Shown: positions 15,998-23,995 of the stretch, in pieces
Position numbering within the stretch: position 1 is the stretch's first letter
Layout of the letters: each line of letters opens with the position of its first letter
Notes under the pieces: model-generated
The model's database searches: none
Seen by the model: only the letters and a program-made list of their open reading frames with translations
What the model was told of the DNA's origin: nothing
Made by a program: the position numbers and the translations under genes
Source: Pedobacter sp. AK013
GTDB lineage: Bacteria > Bacteroidota > Bacteroidia > Sphingobacteriales > Sphingobacteriaceae
Direction of reading: 5' to 3'
Length of the DNA: 64,000 bases
Assembly (NCBI RefSeq): GCF_014205835.1
Contig: NZ_JACHCQ010000004.1
Coordinates: 124,001 to 188,000 of the forward strand

Positions 15998-16528
15998 TTA
16001 TAAAACTGAGATCCGTTTTACCTGGCTTTCAGAACCAGCAATAACCCTTAAAAAGTAAATGCCTGGGTTAATTCTATTCGGAATAACAAAACTTTTGGTC
16101 TGTTCGCCTGTATTTAAGCGTTCATTTAAAAGTGTTGCCACTTCATTTCCCAATAAATCGATGATTTTGATCGTAGTTTGGGTGCCATCTTTTCCTATAG
16201 ATAAAACGATATTTAATTGATCTTCTACTGGATTAGGATATATTTTTACGATGCTTAACAATTTATCTTTCGCTACAACTGTTGCATTCTTAGGGGTTGT
16301 AGCATAAGTATTGAACATCCCAGAACCACCTACAGTCATATAAAGCGGCTTGTAGGGCGTGATATTGGCTTTAATTTCAGGAATCCGGCTTGTTTTTTTT
16401 GTTCTGTTTTTTAAGCTGATGTGAATGCTATCAGTTTGTTGCGACCAAGAGTTTACGCTGCACAGCAAAACAATGCACAATGTGCATGCAAGTTTTGTGA
16501 GTAACGTTATCTTAGTGTAGGGTTTCAT
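15998..16528 (-). CDS. Short protein with a type IX secretion sorting domain and no other domain
   Basis: A 176-residue protein made of an N-terminal signal peptide (core LACTLCIVLLCSVNSWSQ), a basic linker of about 60 residues and a C-terminal type A sorting domain. The sorting domain shows VKIYPNPVEDQLNIVLS, IKIIDLLGNEVATL, NPGIYFLRV and a final VKRISVL. The sorting domain directs export through the type IX system and attachment to the surface; here almost nothing is left to be exported. ATG 16528 was chosen over an upstream TTG. A promoter element lies 13 nt upstream. Divergent from kup. Confidence 0.9.
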   Translation of the reverse strand: MKPYTKITLLTKLACTLCIVLLCSVNSWSQQTDSIHISLKNRTKKTSRIPEIKANITPYKPLYMTVGGSGMFNTYATTPKNATVVAKDKLLSIVKIYPNPVEDQLNIVLSIGKDGTQTTIKIIDLLGNEVATLLNERLNTGEQTKSFVIPNRINPGIYFLRVIAGSESQVKRISVL

Positions 16529-16541
16529 CAAATTGGTATAG

Positions 16542-16549
16542 CAAATGTA
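16542..16549 (-). promoter_or_regulatory. TAnnTTTG promoter element for the sorting-domain protein
   Basis: TACATTTG on the minus strand, 13 nt before the ATG at 16528. Confidence 0.5.
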
Positions 16550-16678
16550 TTAATTTAAAACAAAGAAATTAAACATTTTGTTTAAAACCCATAATTTAAC
16601 ACAATTTAACAATAAAATTTAATTTTCATAGTGTTAAAAATACACAATAATTTGGTTGTTAAATTGTTATAGTTAGTT

Positions 16679-16686
16679 TACTTTTG
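16679..16686 (+). promoter_or_regulatory. TAnnTTTG promoter element for kup
   Basis: TACTTTTG, 22 nt before the GTG start of the potassium transporter, in a very AT-rich divergent region (16550-16700). Confidence 0.55.
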
Positions 16687-16708
16687 CCGCACTAAAATAA
16701 TCAACGAA

Positions 16709-18667
16709 GTGTCAAATCATAAAAATGTCAACGCGTTAACCGCCGGCGGTGTTCTAATTAGTTTAGGAATTGTGTTCGGTGATATTGGTACATCACCCCT
16801 ATATACCTTAAATGCAATTTTTACAACAATTTTAGGTGGTAAGCAAGATATCAATCCAACAAATGTGCTAGGCGTTTTATCCTGTATCATTTGGACATTA
16901 ACCCTACAAACCACCATTAAGTATGTTATTATAACGCTAAGAGCCGATAATAAGGGCGAGGGTGGTATTTTCTCTTTATTCTCCCTGGTGCGCAAAAAGG
17001 CTAAATGGCTGGTGGTTCCGGCCGTTGTAGGGGGCTGTGCATTACTTGCAGATGGTATTATCACACCCAGTATTACCGTAACATCGGCAATTGAAGGGCT
17101 TACCAATAAGTTTGAGGTACCGGTTATTCCAATTGTACTAACCATTTTAACTATCTTATTTGTTATCCAGCAGTTCGGAACCAATTTGGTAGGGAAGCTA
17201 TTTGGTCCGGTCATGTTTGTTTGGTTTGCTGTTTTGGGTGTTTTAGGTGTGTCTTTTATTGTAAAGGATTTCAGCATCCTAAAGGCATTTAATCCATACT
17301 ATGCTATTCATTTACTGGTTACCAATAAACTAGCATTTTTAATTCTGGGCGGTGTCTTTTTATGTACAACAGGGGCAGAGGCTTTATATTCTGACTTGGG
17401 GCATTGCGGTAGAAATAACATTAGAACCAGTTGGATTTTTGTGAAACTTACCCTTATTCTAAACTATTTGGGGCAGGGTGTTTGGATTTTGCAGAACAGT
17501 GGGAGTTACGTTCCTGGGGCAAAGATGAATCCGTTTTTCCAGATCGTTCCAGATCAGTTTCAGATCCCAATGGTTATACTGGCTACAATGGCAGCAGTAA
17601 TTGCCAGTCAGGCTTTAATTAGTGGCTCTTTTACCTTAATTGCCGAGGCAGTGCGCTTAAATCTTTGGCCTAAAATTAAAATTGTTTACCCATCAGTTTC
17701 TAAAGGCCAGTTATATGTTCCTTCGATTAACTGGATGTTATGGATTGGTTGCTGTGGCATTGTATTGTTGTTCCAAAAAGCAGAGAAAATGGATGCAGCC
17801 TATGGTTTATCAATTACGATAGCCATGTTAATGACCACTATTTTGGTGAGTTTTTATTTGAGAAGTAAACGTTTTCCGAAATATTTAATAGCCTTATTCT
17901 TTTTTACTTACGTCATTATTGAGGGTACATTTTTGATCAGTAATTTAACCAAATTCTTACATGGTGGTTGGGTAACGGTATTAATCGGCTCGTTACTATT
18001 TACCGTGATGTGGAGTTGGTTTGTGGCCCGAAAAATCAAAAACCGCTTTGTTAAATATGTCGAAATTGAAGATTATTATGAGATTTTAACTGAATTAAGC
18101 AGCGATGAATCGGTTCCAAAATACTCTTCTCAGCTGGTTTATTTAACCAGCGCTAACTTTAAAACGGAGATCGAATCGAAGATTATCTATTCCATTATTC
18201 AAAAGGAACCAAAACGTGCTGATGTATACTGGTTGGTACACGTTGATGTAATGGACGAGCCATATACTTTAGATTATAAGGTTGAATTCCTAATTCCGGG
18301 CAAGTTAATCAGAATCGACTTTAGGTTAGGTTTCAGGATTGAACAACGTGTAAATTTATTGTATCGTAAAGTGGTTGAAGAGTTAGTGAAAAATGGAGAG
18401 ATCGATATTACGAGCCAGTATACCTCGTTAAACAAACATAAAATTGCAGGCGATTTCAGGTTTGTTCTTTTAGAAAAACATTTATCTAAGTTTACCAAGT
18501 TGAGTTTCTACGAGAGGCAGATTATGGATTACTATTTTATCCTTAAAAAATTAAGTTTGTCTGAAGAGCGAAGTTTTGGTTTGGATAGCAGTTATGTTGA
18601 TGTAGAGAAAGTTCCATTAATTTTCGTTACACCAGATGATATTGAATTAAACAGGTTGCCAGTTTAA
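16709..18667 (+). CDS. kup: KUP/HAK/KT-type potassium uptake transporter
   Basis: Low-affinity proton-coupled potassium importer of the inner membrane, 652 residues. The N-terminal LGIVFGDIGTSPLYTLNAIF is the family hallmark; GGIFSLFSL, ADGIITPSITVTSAIEGL and the TGAEALYSDLGHCG segment follow. About 12 membrane helices occupy residues 12-430 and a cytosolic C-terminal domain of about 200 residues completes the protein. The start is GTG; no in-frame ATG lies nearby upstream, and the MSNHKNVNALTAGG start fits the family. A 50-codon membrane-protein gene starts 3 bp after the stop and a terminator follows it. Confidence 0.97.
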   Translation: MSNHKNVNALTAGGVLISLGIVFGDIGTSPLYTLNAIFTTILGGKQDINPTNVLGVLSCIIWTLTLQTTIKYVIITLRADNKGEGGIFSLFSLVRKKAKWLVVPAVVGGCALLADGIITPSITVTSAIEGLTNKFEVPVIPIVLTILTILFVIQQFGTNLVGKLFGPVMFVWFAVLGVLGVSFIVKDFSILKAFNPYYAIHLLVTNKLAFLILGGVFLCTTGAEALYSDLGHCGRNNIRTSWIFVKLTLILNYLGQGVWILQNSGSYVPGAKMNPFFQIVPDQFQIPMVILATMAAVIASQALISGSFTLIAEAVRLNLWPKIKIVYPSVSKGQLYVPSINWMLWIGCCGIVLLFQKAEKMDAAYGLSITIAMLMTTILVSFYLRSKRFPKYLIALFFFTYVIIEGTFLISNLTKFLHGGWVTVLIGSLLFTVMWSWFVARKIKNRFVKYVEIEDYYEILTELSSDESVPKYSSQLVYLTSANFKTEIESKIIYSIIQKEPKRADVYWLVHVDVMDEPYTLDYKVEFLIPGKLIRIDFRLGFRIEQRVNLLYRKVVEELVKNGEIDITSQYTSLNKHKIAGDFRFVLLEKHLSKFTKLSFYERQIMDYYFILKKLSLSEERSFGLDSSYVDVEKVPLIFVTPDDIELNRLPV

Positions 18668-18670
18668 TTA

Positions 18671-18823
18671 ATGAGAAAAGCGATCATGATAATGGGAATC
18701 GGCTTGTTTTTAGCTGGCCCCATAGCAAAAATATATCATCTAGACCATGCCAATAATTATATGATAGCATCTGGATTAGGGTTGGTGATGATTACCGCTC
18801 TGGCCTTTATAAAGAAGAAATAA
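18671..18823 (+). CDS. Small two-helix membrane protein, weakly GldL-like
   Basis: A 50-residue reading frame beginning MRKAIMIMGIGLFLAGPIAK, with two hydrophobic helices (about 4-18 and 29-46), a connecting KIYHLDHANNY and a KKK end. It starts 3 bp after kup and shares its terminator, so cotranscription is likely. The helix, K-I-x-H-L-x-x-A, helix pattern recalls the N-terminus of the gliding/type IX motor protein GldL and related small Bacteroidota membrane proteins. This likeness is slight. A role as a Kup accessory subunit is possible from position alone. Confidence 0.6.
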   Translation: MRKAIMIMGIGLFLAGPIAKIYHLDHANNYMIASGLGLVMITALAFIKKK

Positions 18824-18827
18824 ATAT

Positions 18828-18860
18828 AATCCTCTTTCTATTAAAGAAAGGGGATTTTTG
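18828..18860 (+). terminator. Terminator after kup and the small membrane protein
   Basis: AATCCTCTTTC and GAAAGGGGATT pair over 11 positions (one G-U) with a 7-nt loop, followed by TTTTG. Confidence 0.8.
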
Positions 18861-18892
18861 TTTCAATAAAAAACTTATCCTCATCCCATTTG

Positions 18893-19572
18893 CGCTATCG
18901 GTTGGTGTCTCACCAACCGAAACAATCAATCCCTAAAATGTGTTAGTATCTTGAATTGATCAATTCCTGTTTCATAAAAGTTTGCGCTACTCCATTTATA
19001 GTCTTCAGGATAGGTACATAAATTCCATTTCTCTTTAATTGGATTATCATGTATATAATCTAATTTTTGAATCAAAATGCTTTCTCTACTTAATGGAATG
19101 GCTAATGGATCTCTTTTCCAGAATTGAAAAATCCTATCGCTCTTTTGAGAACGGTATTGATTTATAAGTGTAGGATTATTAACCATTAAATATTTTCTGA
19201 ACTGGTGCGCTGTGAATTTAGTGAAGCTTGCTGCTGGAGCTTCTTTTCTATTTAATTTGAGCATGTTCCAGATTAAATGAATATGATTAGGCATAATGCC
19301 ATAACCATAAACTTCAATAAGTTTTTGATCGACTAAAAATTTCAGCGAATTTATGATGATCATTTTTAAGTTATCATCTATTAATAAATGAGCAAAACTG
19401 CAGATGGTATTGGTATAAAAATATGGATAATGATAATCCATTTGTCCCTGTCTTTTGTGGAAAATATTCATAATTTATTCGTATTTGAGTTGCAGGGACA
19501 ACTTTTATACAATATACAGATATTCCAATTATTATCAAATTTTTTCGGTCGGTGAGACACCGACCGATAGCG
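18893..19572. mobile_element. REP-RAYT element: REP hairpin, transposase, REP hairpin (inverted)
   Basis: A 29-bp sequence at 18893-18921 is repeated in inverted orientation at 19544-19572, bracketing the 18926-19471 transposase gene. Each copy contains a hairpin of 8-bp stem and TCT loop: GGTTGGTG-TCT-CACCAACC on the left, and GGTCGGTG-TCT-CACCGACC on the complement of the right copy. The two differ only by one paired change in the stem (T-A to C-G). The common head CGCTATC precedes the hairpin. This is the classical arrangement of REP sequences around a REP-associated tyrosine transposase. Confidence 0.85.
18926..19471 (-). CDS. REP-associated tyrosine transposase (RAYT, Y1 family)
   Basis: A single-strand DNA transposase-like protein of the IS200/IS605 Y1 superfamily, 181 residues. 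The HUH-type metal motif is PNHIHLIW (H63, H65). The probable nucleophilic tyrosine is Y139 in KLDYIHDNPIKEKW, and the tail has the family signature PEDYKWSSA. RAYTs are thought to move or process REP hairpins rather than move themselves. The stop codon is only 4 nt from the left REP copy and the right copy lies 72 nt upstream of the start. All catalytic residues are present and the frame is intact, so the protein may be active. Confidence 0.92.
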   Translation of the reverse strand: MNIFHKRQGQMDYHYPYFYTNTICSFAHLLIDDNLKMIIINSLKFLVDQKLIEVYGYGIMPNHIHLIWNMLKLNRKEAPAASFTKFTAHQFRKYLMVNNPTLINQYRSQKSDRIFQFWKRDPLAIPLSRESILIQKLDYIHDNPIKEKWNLCTYPEDYKWSSANFYETGIDQFKILTHFRD

Positions 19573-19594
19573 TAATGAGTAATTAAGTAACAGC

Positions 19595-20155
19595 TTATAG
19601 CTTTCCCCTTAAATATTTACTCATTGTATTGGTATAGTTATCATCAAAGCCTATAGCAGAAATTTCCTTATACTTTATCTTTGTCAGTTCATCATCCAGA
19701 TAACCTGCGGGATCGAAGTTCAGAATTTTTAAACTTCTTTTTTTCACTTTTACAATCTCACCGATTTTAAAAAAGAATCTTTTATTGTTTTCGTTTTCTA
19801 CAACACAGTTTAACTTTGTGTTTTTTATAGAATTGAAAATGGTTTCCCAGCTTTCTAAATCAATTTGGTAAGGCATTTCGATCAGCTTTTTCTGTCCCTC
19901 CTGTTCCATTATAGCATCGAAAAATTGATCATAATTGTTGTGCCTGATTTTGATAATAGAAGATATTGGGAAAATGGCAAATCCGTTAAACAGAAAATCA
20001 TCGTTCTCTTTAAGGAAAACGAAATCAAATGAGTGACCTAAGATATAACCGTGAGAAAGTGCGTAATATTTGTTACCAACGTCTCTTTTAATTTTGACAT
20101 AGTTTTTCTCTTCCTGAAGTTTCTCTATTTTCTCAAAAATTGTCATATCATTCAT
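19595..20155 (-). CDS. Hypothetical protein with two similar beta-barrel-like halves
   Basis: A 186-residue soluble protein, no signal peptide, function unknown. Each half ends in a comparable pattern: ISSIIKIRHNNYDQFFDAIM (about residue 65-85) and YKEISAIGFDDNYTNTMSKYL (near the C-terminus). Each is preceded by short beta strands (DFVFLKENDDFLFNGFAIF; FFFKIGEIVKVKKRSLKIL). This suggests an internal duplication of a small barrel, perhaps SH3- or Sm-like; that is inference. It lies 7 bp downstream of a large APC permease and is probably cotranscribed with it. A start nine bases in (MTIFEKIEK) is equally possible. Confidence 0.75.
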   Translation of the reverse strand: MNDMTIFEKIEKLQEEKNYVKIKRDVGNKYYALSHGYILGHSFDFVFLKENDDFLFNGFAIFPISSIIKIRHNNYDQFFDAIMEQEGQKKLIEMPYQIDLESWETIFNSIKNTKLNCVVENENNKRFFFKIGEIVKVKKRSLKILNFDPAGYLDDELTKIKYKEISAIGFDDNYTNTMSKYLRGKL

Positions 20156-20162
20156 CTATAGC

Positions 20163-22112
20163 TTAAATCTCTGGATTTGCCAATTTACTATGCTTGTAAC
20201 CGTAGGCAAAATAAACCACAAGCCCTACTACCAGCCAGATGCCAAAACCAATCCAGTTCGAAATGCCAAGCTCGCACATCATGTACAAACAGCTGATCAG
20301 CCCTAAAACTGGAATTAACGATAAGTTCTTGGTAATGCAATAGTAGGTAATGATTACACAGATGATCAAGAAAATCCACATTGGAATTTTGTGTTTAAAT
20401 AAACCCCAGCCACTTTCGTATTTCTTTTCTATAGGTACTTTGGAAGTTGAAATAAACTGCTCGTAACGATCAGCAGGTAATGCACTTAGATAAGATTCTG
20501 CATCTACTTTTTCTGCCAATAAAATTTGTGGTGCAGCATTCTTAACAATTTCTTCTTTAACAATTTTCAGCTCATCGCCACTTAAAGAAGTAACAAAAGT
20601 TACGGTTTGGATGGTTTTAGGCGAATTGAAAAAGAATGCTTTTGTTTCTTTCCCATATTTGGTGAATGCAAAAATTATGGTCGCAATTAATATAATCGGA
20701 ATAATAAACTTACTATTTATGTAAGGTATTTTGAATTTCCCACGTTGAACATCGGGCCTGTTCTGTAATACTAAAACCCCTGCACAAACCAATACGAAAG
20801 CAAAAAGTGTTCCGATAGAACAGAGATCGGTAACGATGGTCAGATTCATAAACAATGATGGTACAGCCACTACAAAGCCTACTACAATAGTTGCAAATGA
20901 AGGTGTTTTGTATTTCGGGTGAATTTTAGAAAAAGATTTAGGTAATAGCCCATCTCTGCTCATACTCATCCAGATACGTGGTTGACCCATCTGAAAAACC
21001 AAGAGCACACTGGCCATTGCAAATACGGCACTTACGGCAATAATACCGCTCATTAATTTTAAGTTAATCTGATCAAAAACGAATGCTAACGGATCGCCAA
21101 CGGCTAAGGTATCCGATTTAACAATGCCGGTTAAAACCAATGCGATAGCTACATAAAGGATGGTGCAGATAATAATCGCCCACATCATTCCACGAGGTAA
21201 ATCGCGTTGAGGGTTTTTACATTCTTCAGCCGTTGTAGAAATGGCATCGAAACCGATATAAGCAAAAAAAACTGCCGAAACCCCCTTTAAAATTCCAGAA
21301 ACTCCGTTTGGAGCAAATGGATCCCAGTTTTTTGTATCTACATAAAATATACCCACGGCCAATACCAAAAGAATTACCGCAAGTTTAACCACCACCATGG
21401 CGTTACTGGCATTACGGCTCTCTTTCATACCGCGGTAAATTAACCAGGTAATTAAAATGATAATGCCTAGAGCAGGAATATCTGCAACGAGGTGAAAACC
21501 ACCGATTTTCGGAGCGGTAAGCCACGCATTATTGGCCAAAGCTGTAGCCGAATCTAAATCTGCTAGGTTTTTGCCAGCTGCTAAAAGCGCCTCAGCATGT
21601 TTATGTCCGTTATAAGCACTGAGATAATCCATTGTCATCCAATCGGGTACATGGATGCCATCTATGCCTAAAGGAGGTATTTTTATGGTAGAGAGTAATC
21701 CTGTAAAGTAATCAGACCAGGATATGGCTACCGTAATATTACCGATGGAATACTCCATAATGAGCGACCACCCGATAATCCAGGCAATCAATTCGCCAAA
21801 GGCCACATAAGAATAGGTATAGGCACTACCAGAAACGGGCACCATTGATGCAAACTCTGCGTAAGCAAAGGCCGCAAAACTACAGGCTACTGCAGTAAAA
21901 ATAAATAAAAAGATTACTGCCGGACCACCATCTGCACTTGCCTTGCCAATCGTACTAAAAATTCCTGCTCCAATAATCGCTGCAATTCCAAAAGCTGTTA
22001 AATCGCGTACACCGAGTGTTTTATGTAGTGTATTTTCATGGTCGCCATAGCCTTTTGCCGCATCTTGTAATATCTTGGAAATAGATTTCTTTCTGAATAG
22101 CTTTTCGAACAT
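20163..22112 (-). CDS. APC-superfamily amino acid permease with a large extra loop
   Basis: A 649-residue inner-membrane transporter. It opens with the family start LTAFGIAAIIGAGIFSTIGKA and has GSAYTYSYVAFGELIAWIIGWSLIMEY, FFAYIGFDAISTTAEECKNPQRDLP and GTLFAFVLVCAGVLVLQNRP, all typical of cationic amino-acid/APC carriers. Compared with the 491-residue paralogue at 52442 it carries an insertion of about 85-95 mainly polar residues between late helices (after TKYGKETKAFF, before KIPMWIFLIICVIITYY) and a longer loop near residue 145-205. The insertion may be a soluble periplasmic domain. The substrate is unknown. First gene of a likely two-gene operon. Confidence 0.93.
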   Translation of the reverse strand: MFEKLFRKKSISKILQDAAKGYGDHENTLHKTLGVRDLTAFGIAAIIGAGIFSTIGKASADGGPAVIFLFIFTAVACSFAAFAYAEFASMVPVSGSAYTYSYVAFGELIAWIIGWSLIMEYSIGNITVAISWSDYFTGLLSTIKIPPLGIDGIHVPDWMTMDYLSAYNGHKHAEALLAAGKNLADLDSATALANNAWLTAPKIGGFHLVADIPALGIIILITWLIYRGMKESRNASNAMVVVKLAVILLVLAVGIFYVDTKNWDPFAPNGVSGILKGVSAVFFAYIGFDAISTTAEECKNPQRDLPRGMMWAIIICTILYVAIALVLTGIVKSDTLAVGDPLAFVFDQINLKLMSGIIAVSAVFAMASVLLVFQMGQPRIWMSMSRDGLLPKSFSKIHPKYKTPSFATIVVGFVVAVPSLFMNLTIVTDLCSIGTLFAFVLVCAGVLVLQNRPDVQRGKFKIPYINSKFIIPIILIATIIFAFTKYGKETKAFFFNSPKTIQTVTFVTSLSGDELKIVKEEIVKNAAPQILLAEKVDAESYLSALPADRYEQFISTSKVPIEKKYESGWGLFKHKIPMWIFLIICVIITYYCITKNLSLIPVLGLISCLYMMCELGISNWIGFGIWLVVGLVVYFAYGYKHSKLANPEI

Positions 22113-22316
22113 CTTTTATTTGCTTGTTTCTCCAAACTTATAAAAAGTTTGGTTAAAAACGTTTAAAGCAGGATATAATTTTCATTTCACTACTCGTTGG
22201 ATGGTATAATGCCGTCGAAAAGAATGGTAATTATTAGATTAAAGTAAAAATTTGCAATTATTTGGCTTAAATAATCCTTTGTTTGATTCGCATAATTTTT
22301 GAATAAGTGAAAGCCT

Positions 22317-22324
22317 TAATTTTG
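22317..22324 (+). promoter_or_regulatory. TAnnTTTG promoter element for the MFS exporter
   Basis: TAATTTTG, 40 nt before the first possible start codon of the Bcr/CflA-type gene. Confidence 0.45.
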
Positions 22325-22364
22325 TTGTCAATAATCAATCAGGTAAATAAGAGCTCATAAATGG

Positions 22365-23621
22365 ATGTTTGATTTGAATATTTTTAACGATACAGTGCCC
22401 AATATGAATGCAGATACAACACAAATAAAATACATTAAAGAACGTCACCAGGGTTTGGCTACTTTACTGGCCTTTGCTTTAATCCCGTTATCGGGTTTTG
22501 CTACCGATATTTACATACCTTCTTTACCAACAATGGCTGGCGAAATGCAGGTAAGCAGCGTTCAGGTTCAACTTACACTGAGCATTTTTTTAATTAGCTA
22601 TGGGGTGGCACAACTTTTTATCGGGAGTGTGCTCGATAGTTTTGGCAGGTATAAAATCTGTTTATATTCGCTATTAATCTTTGCTGCAGCAAGTATCATT
22701 ATCGCGGTTACCCACAACATTTACCTCATTTATTTGATGCGGATTGTTCATGGACTTACTGTTGGCGCAATTGTGGTAGCAAAAAGGGCTTACTTTGTCG
22801 ATCTTTATGAAGGCGACCAGCTAAAGCACTATCTCAGTATGTTTTCCATCATCTGGTCTACAGGGCCAATTATAGCGCCTTTTATTGGCGGTTATCTTCA
22901 AACGGCATTTGGCTGGGAATCTAATTTCTATTTTTTGGCTGGTTTTGCACTTGTTTTTGCGGTGCTGGAGTTATTGTTCAGTGGCGAAACCTTAAAACAT
23001 TTTACCGATTTTCAACTGAAAAAGATAACGGGCATTTATATCGAAATGATTAAAACAACGAGCTTTACATTGGGGATTGTAATGTTGGGACTAGCCTATT
23101 GTATGGTGATGGTTTATAATATGACCGGTCCGTTTATTATTGAGCACCACTTTAATTTTTCGCCGGTTATTGCCGGTTATAGCTCCTTGTTTTTAGGTTT
23201 TGCATGGATGGTTGGAGGCTTTATCGGCAAGGCTACCATTAACAGGCCCTTCTTTAAAAGATTAACCATAAACGCCTTATTTCAGGTAGCTTTTGTAGTG
23301 TTGATGATGGTGAGCTTAAATTTTGTTTCTAACCTCTGGTCGTTAATTTTCTTCGCCTTTTTGATTCATGTAGGAGCGGGTTTCACCTTTAATAATTACT
23401 TTACTTTCTGCCTAAGCAAATTCCCGAAAAATGCCGGCATTGCAGGTGGATTAACAGGAGGGATTACCTATGTGATTGTTTCTTTTTTGAGCTATGGCAT
23501 TGTAAACCTGATCCCGGCCAAAGATGAACGTAACCTTAGTTACAGTTATCTGATCATGATTTTGTTATCGATTTTGGTGATGTTTATCATCCTTAGGATC
23601 AGGAAAAAGAATGAAGTGTAG
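22365..23621 (+). CDS. MFS drug exporter, Bcr/CflA type
   Basis: Multidrug efflux protein of the major facilitator superfamily, 418 residues with 12 predicted helices. The first helix region LIPLSGFATDIYIPSLPTMAGEM and the later LSIFLISYGVAQLFIGSVLDSFGRYKI (motif A, here as DSFGRYK) identify the Bcr/CflA subfamily (bicyclomycin, chloramphenicol, sulfonamide export). Two starts are plausible: 22365 and 22404 (MNADTTQIKYIK); the latter gives the usual short cytoplasmic N-terminus. It stands alone between two minus-strand genes. The real substrate is unknown. Confidence 0.93.
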   Translation: MFDLNIFNDTVPNMNADTTQIKYIKERHQGLATLLAFALIPLSGFATDIYIPSLPTMAGEMQVSSVQVQLTLSIFLISYGVAQLFIGSVLDSFGRYKICLYSLLIFAAASIIIAVTHNIYLIYLMRIVHGLTVGAIVVAKRAYFVDLYEGDQLKHYLSMFSIIWSTGPIIAPFIGGYLQTAFGWESNFYFLAGFALVFAVLELLFSGETLKHFTDFQLKKITGIYIEMIKTTSFTLGIVMLGLAYCMVMVYNMTGPFIIEHHFNFSPVIAGYSSLFLGFAWMVGGFIGKATINRPFFKRLTINALFQVAFVVLMMVSLNFVSNLWSLIFFAFLIHVGAGFTFNNYFTFCLSKFPKNAGIAGGLTGGITYVIVSFLSYGIVNLIPAKDERNLSYSYLIMILLSILVMFIILRIRKKNEV

Positions 23622-23995
23622 TTTATAGGAGATGATGTGTTTTTTTTCCTCTATGTGAAGTAGCATATTTTTTTGGAGCGCAAAGCCTGTTATACATAGG
23701 TAAGGTTCAGTCCCGCTGTTTGTTACAATCCTTTATTCTCATTCGGCTTACCACGCTTAGTGGGGTCGAATAGCCTTTACAACATCCATGGGCCGTGATA
23801 AAAGAACTAAACTTTAGTTTTAGCGAGACGCTAAGACCAGGTAAGAGTGACCAGAATTGGTAGTAATCTGTATTCATCCTTTTTGTCTGTGTTTCATAAA
23901 AGCAAAAAAGGTTGTGATAAAATACCACGACCTTTGATTTATTATGATGAGGAGGAAAAGCCTTTTGTCTTTCACCTCAAAACCTTCTACCTTTC
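23622..23995. other. 374-bp non-coding stretch with repeat-like sequence
   Basis: No gene is seen. The middle (about 23710-23800) contains TCCCGCTGTTTGTTACAATC and, 60 bp on, AGCCTTTACAACATCC, an imperfect inverted pair that resembles the CCCGTTATCCGCT-type elements at 58.2-58.6 kb. The right end reads CACCTCAAAACCTTCTACC, a C/A-rich phrase like those near panB and the radical SAM gene. A terminator for the M3 peptidase lies at 23904-23936. Confidence 0.6.
23904..23936 (-). terminator. Terminator of the M3 oligopeptidase gene
   Basis: On the minus strand AAAGGTCGTG-gtattttat-CACAACCTTT pairs over 10 bp with one G-U, followed by TTTTGC. Confidence 0.75.
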
